Source of the DNA: Nocardia asteroides | GTDB lineage: Bacteria; Actinomycetota; Actinomycetes; Mycobacteriales; Mycobacteriaceae | Assembly: GCA_019930625.1 (NCBI GenBank) | Contig: CP082844.1 | Span: forward strand, 6,634,001 to 6,698,000 | Reading direction: 5' to 3' | DNA length: 64,000 nucleotides | In this document: piece after piece, positions 60,286-64,000 of the stretch | How positions within the stretch are numbered: position 1 is the first letter of the stretch | Layout: the number at the start of each line of letters is the position of its first letter | The notes under the pieces: generated by a model | Told to the model about the DNA's origin: nothing | Seen by the model: only the letters and a program-made list of their open reading frames with translations | Database searches by the model: none | Program-made: the position numbers and the translations under genes

Positions 60286-62516
60286 CAGACGTAGTCCTCC
60301 GGGTTGGGGTAGCTGAATTCGATTCCGCGGGCGCCGTACTCGCCGCACCACTCATACAGGCGGCCGCTGCCGGGTCTTGCCGGGTCGCCGACCAGTACCG
60401 TGGCCAGGCCCTCGGCCGCGGCTCGCGCAGCTAGTCGCTTGGGTAGCGCGGCGAGGTAGGGCTGTAGTCGCCGGTACACCCACGGCTCGACCCTGCCCGG
60501 ACCGGCCAGAGCTGTCCGCAACTGTTCTCGTTCGGTGTCGTCGCCGTAGCCGACCAGCACCGGGACGGTGTGTTCGTCGATCATGCGGAACGTCTCGGCG
60601 ACTTTCGGGAAGTCGAAGGACGCCCGCAACTGCTGGATCGTGGCCCCGACGCCGGTGTTGTCGATGTTCTTCACCGCATACCGGGTGGTGTAGTAGTCGC
60701 GCAGCAGCTCCAGCCGATCCGGGTCCCGCCCCGGACCGAAGAACGATCGTGTGACATCCAGGGCAGGCCCGTACACCATCGCCGTGCCTTCCACACTGCC
60801 GTCGACCGGGTCGAAGACCACCACCCGGCCCTCGTCGAGCAGCCCGTTACGGTTGCAGCGCCCAGCGGCCTGCAACAACGCCTCCGCAGTCGCGAAAGCC
60901 CGATACACCACCGGGAAATCCAGATCGACACCCGCTTCGACCAGCTGCGTGGCGACCACCGCCACCGGCTGCCCGGCGGCGAGGCGCGCGCTGATCTGCG
61001 CCAGCACATCACGGCGATGGGCACCGGCCATCCGCGTCGACAGATGCAGCACCGGCCCCTGCGTGTCGTGGGATTCGATCAGCCGATGTAGTTCGGCGGC
61101 ATCAGCGGTCGTATTGACGATCAGCAGCACCTGCCGCTGCCCTGCCGCGTCCTCGGCGATCTGCTCGAGGGTGGGCTTGGGATCGCACCGCCACTCGAAC
61201 CGGACCCGTCGTAGCCGGTCGTATAACGGCTGCGGTCGCGCAATGACATTGCGTCGCTCGACGTCCCGGAAGATCTCCAAGCTGAAGAACTCCGGCTGGG
61301 TCGCCGAGGCCAGCAACACCGTCGTACCGAAGTGCTCGCTCAGATGCCGCAGCACCGACAGGATCGGCAGCAACAACGAATCCGGCAGCGACTGCACCTC
61401 ATCCAGCACGATCACCGAACCCGCCAGCCGGTGCAGCTTCCGCATCGCCGACGGCTTACGGCTGAACAGCGACTCGAACAACTGGACCGTCGTCGTCACC
61501 ACTACCGGCGCATCCCAATTCTCCGCCGCCAACCGCTGCCAACGCCCCGCCGGACCGAGCCCGTCCACATCGAGGCCACTGTGATGCTCGAGCACATGCT
61601 CATCCCCGAACAACCGCCGATACACCTCCGCGTTCTGCTCGGTGATCGACAGGAACGGCACCGCTACAATCACCCGTGCCAAACCGTGCCGGACAGCGTG
61701 ATGCACCGCGAAACCACCCGCCGCGATCGTCTTCCCAGCACCCGTCGGAGCGGGAAACGGGAAAACCCCGATCGGCTGCGACGCCGCAGCAACAGCCTGC
61801 TCGTACACCTCGCTACGGATAGCGTCCACCCCCGCTGCCCCACCATCCGAACGGGCCGGGCGGCCAGCCAGATACTCGAGACGGTTCCGTTCATACACTT
61901 CCGCCAACTCCGACAGCCGACGCGGCGACAGTCGCCGTTGCCCGGTGAAATGCCGCTCTGTGTCGAGGAAGTCGGCATCAACCACAGCGCTGAAAACCAT
62001 CCGCAGCAGCAACTCCACCACACACCGATCCGCCGGTGGCAGCGCCCACACCGGGATCTCCGGCAATGGATCCGGGAAGATCTCCGGCATCACCGCCACC
62101 ACCCGAGCGACCGCCTCCTGCACCGCGACCCGGTCCGGCCCCTCGGCACGCCCAAGCGCCTTCGCCAGTGCCGGTCGATCGCTCAACCCACCGTGATGAC
62201 CGAGAACCGCCATCGAAAACAGACCCAGCCCGGCCTCTTTCGCCGCCAACCAGGTCCCGGCAAGTTTATGGTCAATACTCCGGCCCTGCCCATCGACCAC
62301 GCGCCCACCACAGGTTCCGGCCCGCAGCAGCCCCGCCTGCCACGAACAGCCGCCTTTACCCGTGTCATGGACTAAGCCGACATACTCCGCAACCTGCGCG
62401 GCCCCGAACACCCTGGCGAACTGCGCCGCCAGCGCGGCAGTGCCTCGTGAATGATCGACCAGATCGTGACGAATCCCCGCCGTATTCTCGCTGTGCGCCC
62501 ACAAACCCGACGACAA
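60282..62516 (-). CDS. cas3: CRISPR helicase-nuclease Cas3
   Basis: This 744-residue protein has an N-terminal HD nuclease domain (LVDHSRGTAALA and LVHDTGKGG, about residues 18-56; later GHHGG) and a superfamily 2 helicase: Walker A APTGAGKTIA (about 257), DEVQ box VIVLDEVQSLPDSLL (about 370), then VATQLVEAGVDLDFP and QAAGRCNRNG. It unwinds and degrades target DNA marked by Cascade. It is the first gene of the cas operon and the only nuclease seen in it. All main motifs are present. Confidence 0.93.
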   Translation of the reverse strand: MSSGLWAHSENTAGIRHDLVDHSRGTAALAAQFARVFGAAQVAEYVGLVHDTGKGGCSWQAGLLRAGTCGGRVVDGQGRSIDHKLAGTWLAAKEAGLGLFSMAVLGHHGGLSDRPALAKALGRAEGPDRVAVQEAVARVVAVMPEIFPDPLPEIPVWALPPADRCVVELLLRMVFSAVVDADFLDTERHFTGQRRLSPRRLSELAEVYERNRLEYLAGRPARSDGGAAGVDAIRSEVYEQAVAAASQPIGVFPFPAPTGAGKTIAAGGFAVHHAVRHGLARVIVAVPFLSITEQNAEVYRRLFGDEHVLEHHSGLDVDGLGPAGRWQRLAAENWDAPVVVTTTVQLFESLFSRKPSAMRKLHRLAGSVIVLDEVQSLPDSLLLPILSVLRHLSEHFGTTVLLASATQPEFFSLEIFRDVERRNVIARPQPLYDRLRRVRFEWRCDPKPTLEQIAEDAAGQRQVLLIVNTTADAAELHRLIESHDTQGPVLHLSTRMAGAHRRDVLAQISARLAAGQPVAVVATQLVEAGVDLDFPVVYRAFATAEALLQAAGRCNRNGLLDEGRVVVFDPVDGSVEGTAMVYGPALDVTRSFFGPGRDPDRLELLRDYYTTRYAVKNIDNTGVGATIQQLRASFDFPKVAETFRMIDEHTVPVLVGYGDDTEREQLRTALAGPGRVEPWVYRRLQPYLAALPKRLAARAAAEGLATVLVGDPARPGSGRLYEWCGEYGARGIEFSYPNPEDYVW

Positions 62517-62837
62517 ACCTCCCCCTCATATCCAGAGCAAATTCGGCACAGGCAGCGACCGTACGCCAAGGGGCCGACAACCCGTGGCGCATCACAGGAT
62601 TAGGGACAGCAGCATGCTTTCGCCCCCGTTCCCGAACTACATCGAACGATCTTCACCCTCGCGGCGCTGATCATGAGCGCGAAGGAAGTCGACGCCGAGA
62701 CGGCGATCCCACTGACCGTCCTGCTCGTGTCCGGGATCGTGACGTGCATAATGACTCCGACCAACCGAAAAGACCGATACCAGCGACGGATCGGCAGGAC
62801 CCGCGCACGGGTTTGCGCGTCGGAGGCAAAAACCTCC
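62517..62837. other. Gap between cas3 and the array 2 leader
   Basis: No cas gene lies here. A plus-strand stretch near 62640-62760 reads like a membrane segment (MSAKEVDAETAIPLTVLLVS, then GIVTCIM) but runs on into the leader and array. It has no good ribosome site and is probably a remnant or chance. Confidence 0.4.
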
Positions 62838-62953
62838 AATGCACAGAGATTCCCAGGGAGGTTCCGAACCGGCGAACAGCAGTTATCAAGTTCGACACAC
62901 TCGAAGCAGTGCCTGCGCGCGGCCCCAGTCGACATCCGCCCAGCTCACGCACC
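62838..62953 (+). promoter_or_regulatory. Leader of CRISPR array 2
   Basis: It contains GATTCCCAGGGAGGTTCCGA, GAACAGCAGTTATC and CGCCCAGCTCACGCACC, each a close match to the leader of array 1. The order and spacing are the same. It shows that both arrays are served by the same system and that array 2 is read on the plus strand. Confidence 0.75.
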
Positions 62954-63280
62954 GTGGCGCTCGCCCTCACGGGCGACCGAGGATCGCAACCCCGAGCACC
63001 TGGACACCGGCAACTGGTGGCGGATGTGGCGGTCGCCCTCACGGGCGGCCGAGGATCGCAACACCTACGAAGCCGAAGCGTGGAATGCCATCCGCGAGGA
63101 GGTGGGCCTTCAGGGCGGCCGAGGATCGCAACTGGGACATGGTGGAGATCACCGAGCACTACGGGCAGTGGCGGTCGCCCTCAGGGGCGGCTGAGGATCG
63201 CAACTGGCCGTCGCTGCAGCGGGAAGTGTCGTGGGTCAACACCGTGGCGGTCGCCATTACGGGCGGCCGAAGAGTACGAA
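62954..63280 (+). CRISPR. CRISPR array 2: five repeats, some degenerate
   Basis: Repeats start at 62954, 63026, 63102 (short and altered), 63168 and 63244 (altered end). The first two have 37 bases and match array 1. Spacers are 35-39 bases. The leader is on the left, so decay grows away from it, as in array 1. It is on the opposite side of the cas operon and in the opposite orientation. Confidence 0.88.
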
Positions 63281-63392
63281 GCCGACGCGTCCATGACTCA
63301 GATCAAGGCGGAGCACCACATGGCCAAGCGGACGGCAAGAGTGCTCCGGGAGGCCGGAGCGACGATCCGGCCCAGAGGTGGACGACAGCTAT
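63281..63392 (+). pseudogene. Remnant of a helix-turn-helix protein
   Basis: A plus-strand frame reads AEHHMAKRTARVLREAGATI, then RPRGGRQL and a stop, like the end of an HTH of resolvase or transposon-associated proteins. Only the last 40 codons are present, because the array ends directly before it. No start exists. Confidence 0.4.
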
Positions 63393-63429
63393 AGGTGACA
63401 CCCGGCTCGAACTATCCACTACGCCACGA

Positions 63430-63990
63430 CTGGTAGCTACTGACGAAAACAATCAAGGGGCTGCACGGCCTGCGCCGACTAAGCCAAAGCTCGAGGCGGC
63501 GTTCGAGGATGGCATTGGCGAATTCGATTGCCAGCCTGGCCTCTTCGCGGCTGGCGTGGTATACGTCGACCATGACAATGCGCGGTTAGGGTCCTCGGCG
63601 GCGCGGATGTTCCAGCACCCACACCGTCGTATCCACCGACCACACCGGGAACAGGTCCCTCGACAAGCGAATGACCGCGCGCATCGCGCCCCGGTCACCA
63701 ACTCCTTGCGGACCGACTGTTCATGTTCATCCGATGACGCCGCCGCCGATACCGGCATCAGCACCGCTGCCCGCCCCTGCTCCGCTGTTGCTTTCAGCGC
63801 GGCCTCCAGCCAGGCGACGTTAGCGTGTGGCTCGCCACCAGCAGGCCAGCTCAGCCACCTGGACTGCGGCCTGGAGGACAACGCACGAAGCACCTCTGCC
63901 TGACCGATCCGCCCCGCCGAGTACCACCAGTACTCGATGACTCTCTTGCTCTCACCTCCGCATCGCGACCCGCCGATGGCCAGAGTCTGA
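63430..63990 (-). pseudogene. Frameshifted type I DNA methylase (HsdM-like) remnant
   Basis: In one minus-strand frame the sequence reads GEPHANVAWLEAALKATAEQ and GRAAVLMPVSAAAS, like the N6-methylase core after its NPPF motif. In the next frame it reads MRAVIRLSRDLFPVWSVDTT and VWVLEHPRRRGP, which is the continuation of that fold. A third stretch (EFANAILERRLELWL) follows a stop. At least one frameshift and one stop break the gene, and its start is degraded or beyond the edge. Confidence 0.6.
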
Positions 63991-64000
63991 CAACCCCCTT

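Noticed and set aside
62036..63394. Long plus-strand frame from cas3 antisense through array 2
   Set aside because: It crosses the opposite strand of cas3 and the repeats, with no plausible start or family.

Overview
The window is high-GC actinobacterial DNA, most likely from a mycolate-containing genus such as Nocardia or a relative. This is inferred from GC-rich codon use, GTG/TTG starts, 4-base start/stop overlaps (ATGA, GTGA), two cutinase-family proteins, Ala/Pro-rich linkers and an actinobacterial type IV secretion gene set. No rRNA or tRNA gene was recognised. The window is mosaic: a conjugative element, a small complete Tn7-like transposon inside it, a peptide-natural-product (RiPP) operon, a block of regulators and small actinobacterial families, and a type I-C CRISPR-Cas locus.

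Positions 1-37 kb look like a conjugative element or plasmid. A leftward operon (1-4734) encodes a PrgI/SCO6880-like protein, a TrbL/VirB6-like channel protein, a VirB2-like small membrane protein and an HTH regulator. It diverges, across an operator-like region with a large inverted repeat (4790-5005), from a rightward operon (5211-20053). That operon holds a degenerate methyltransferase-like protein, a DNA methyltransferase, a TraG/VirD4-like ATPase, a replication-relaxation protein, a transglycosylase/NlpC hydrolase and a cutinase-like protein. A 7064-bp transposon (11487-18550; tnsA, tnsB, tnsC, tniQ, 26-bp terminal inverted repeats, 5-bp target duplication GATGG) sits in the last codons of the NlpC gene, and the pre-insertion sequence can be reconstructed. 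A GIY-YIG nuclease gene lies between two copies of the cutinase 3' end plus terminator, the second one decayed. Leftward genes at 22-34 kb include a modular winged-helix protein, a VWA/HExxH protein with a MoxR ATPase, a ParA-like/BTAD fusion, a VirB8-like protein, a lipase-like protein lacking its nucleophile, a cutinase and a glycine-zipper protein. Two XRE/MmyB-type regulators follow.

Positions 37.5-47.8 kb hold the most unusual unit. A leftward operon (44642 to 37499) encodes a 22-residue basic peptide with a strong Shine-Dalgarno site, a PqqD-like recognition protein, a SPASM radical SAM enzyme, a B12-binding radical SAM enzyme, a Gfo/Idh/MocA oxidoreductase, two Fe(II)/2-oxoglutarate oxygenase-like proteins and a complete histidyl-tRNA synthetase. 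It is divergent from an XRE regulator, an asparaginase and a PPC-domain protein, with two palindromes in between. I know of no described pathway with this combination.

Positions 47.9-55.7 kb carry a sugar-kinase remnant, a thiamine-binding-type protein, an XRE/TPR regulator and a tightly packed rightward operon. That operon includes two intact DUF4254-like proteins, a frameshifted third helical protein, a nucleoside hydrolase and a Methyltransf_19-type protein. Positions 55.9-63.3 kb are a type I-C CRISPR system (cas3-cas5-cas8c-cas7, no cas4/cas1/cas2 seen), with an array on each side and homologous leaders. The right edge holds decayed remnants, including a frameshifted type I DNA methylase.
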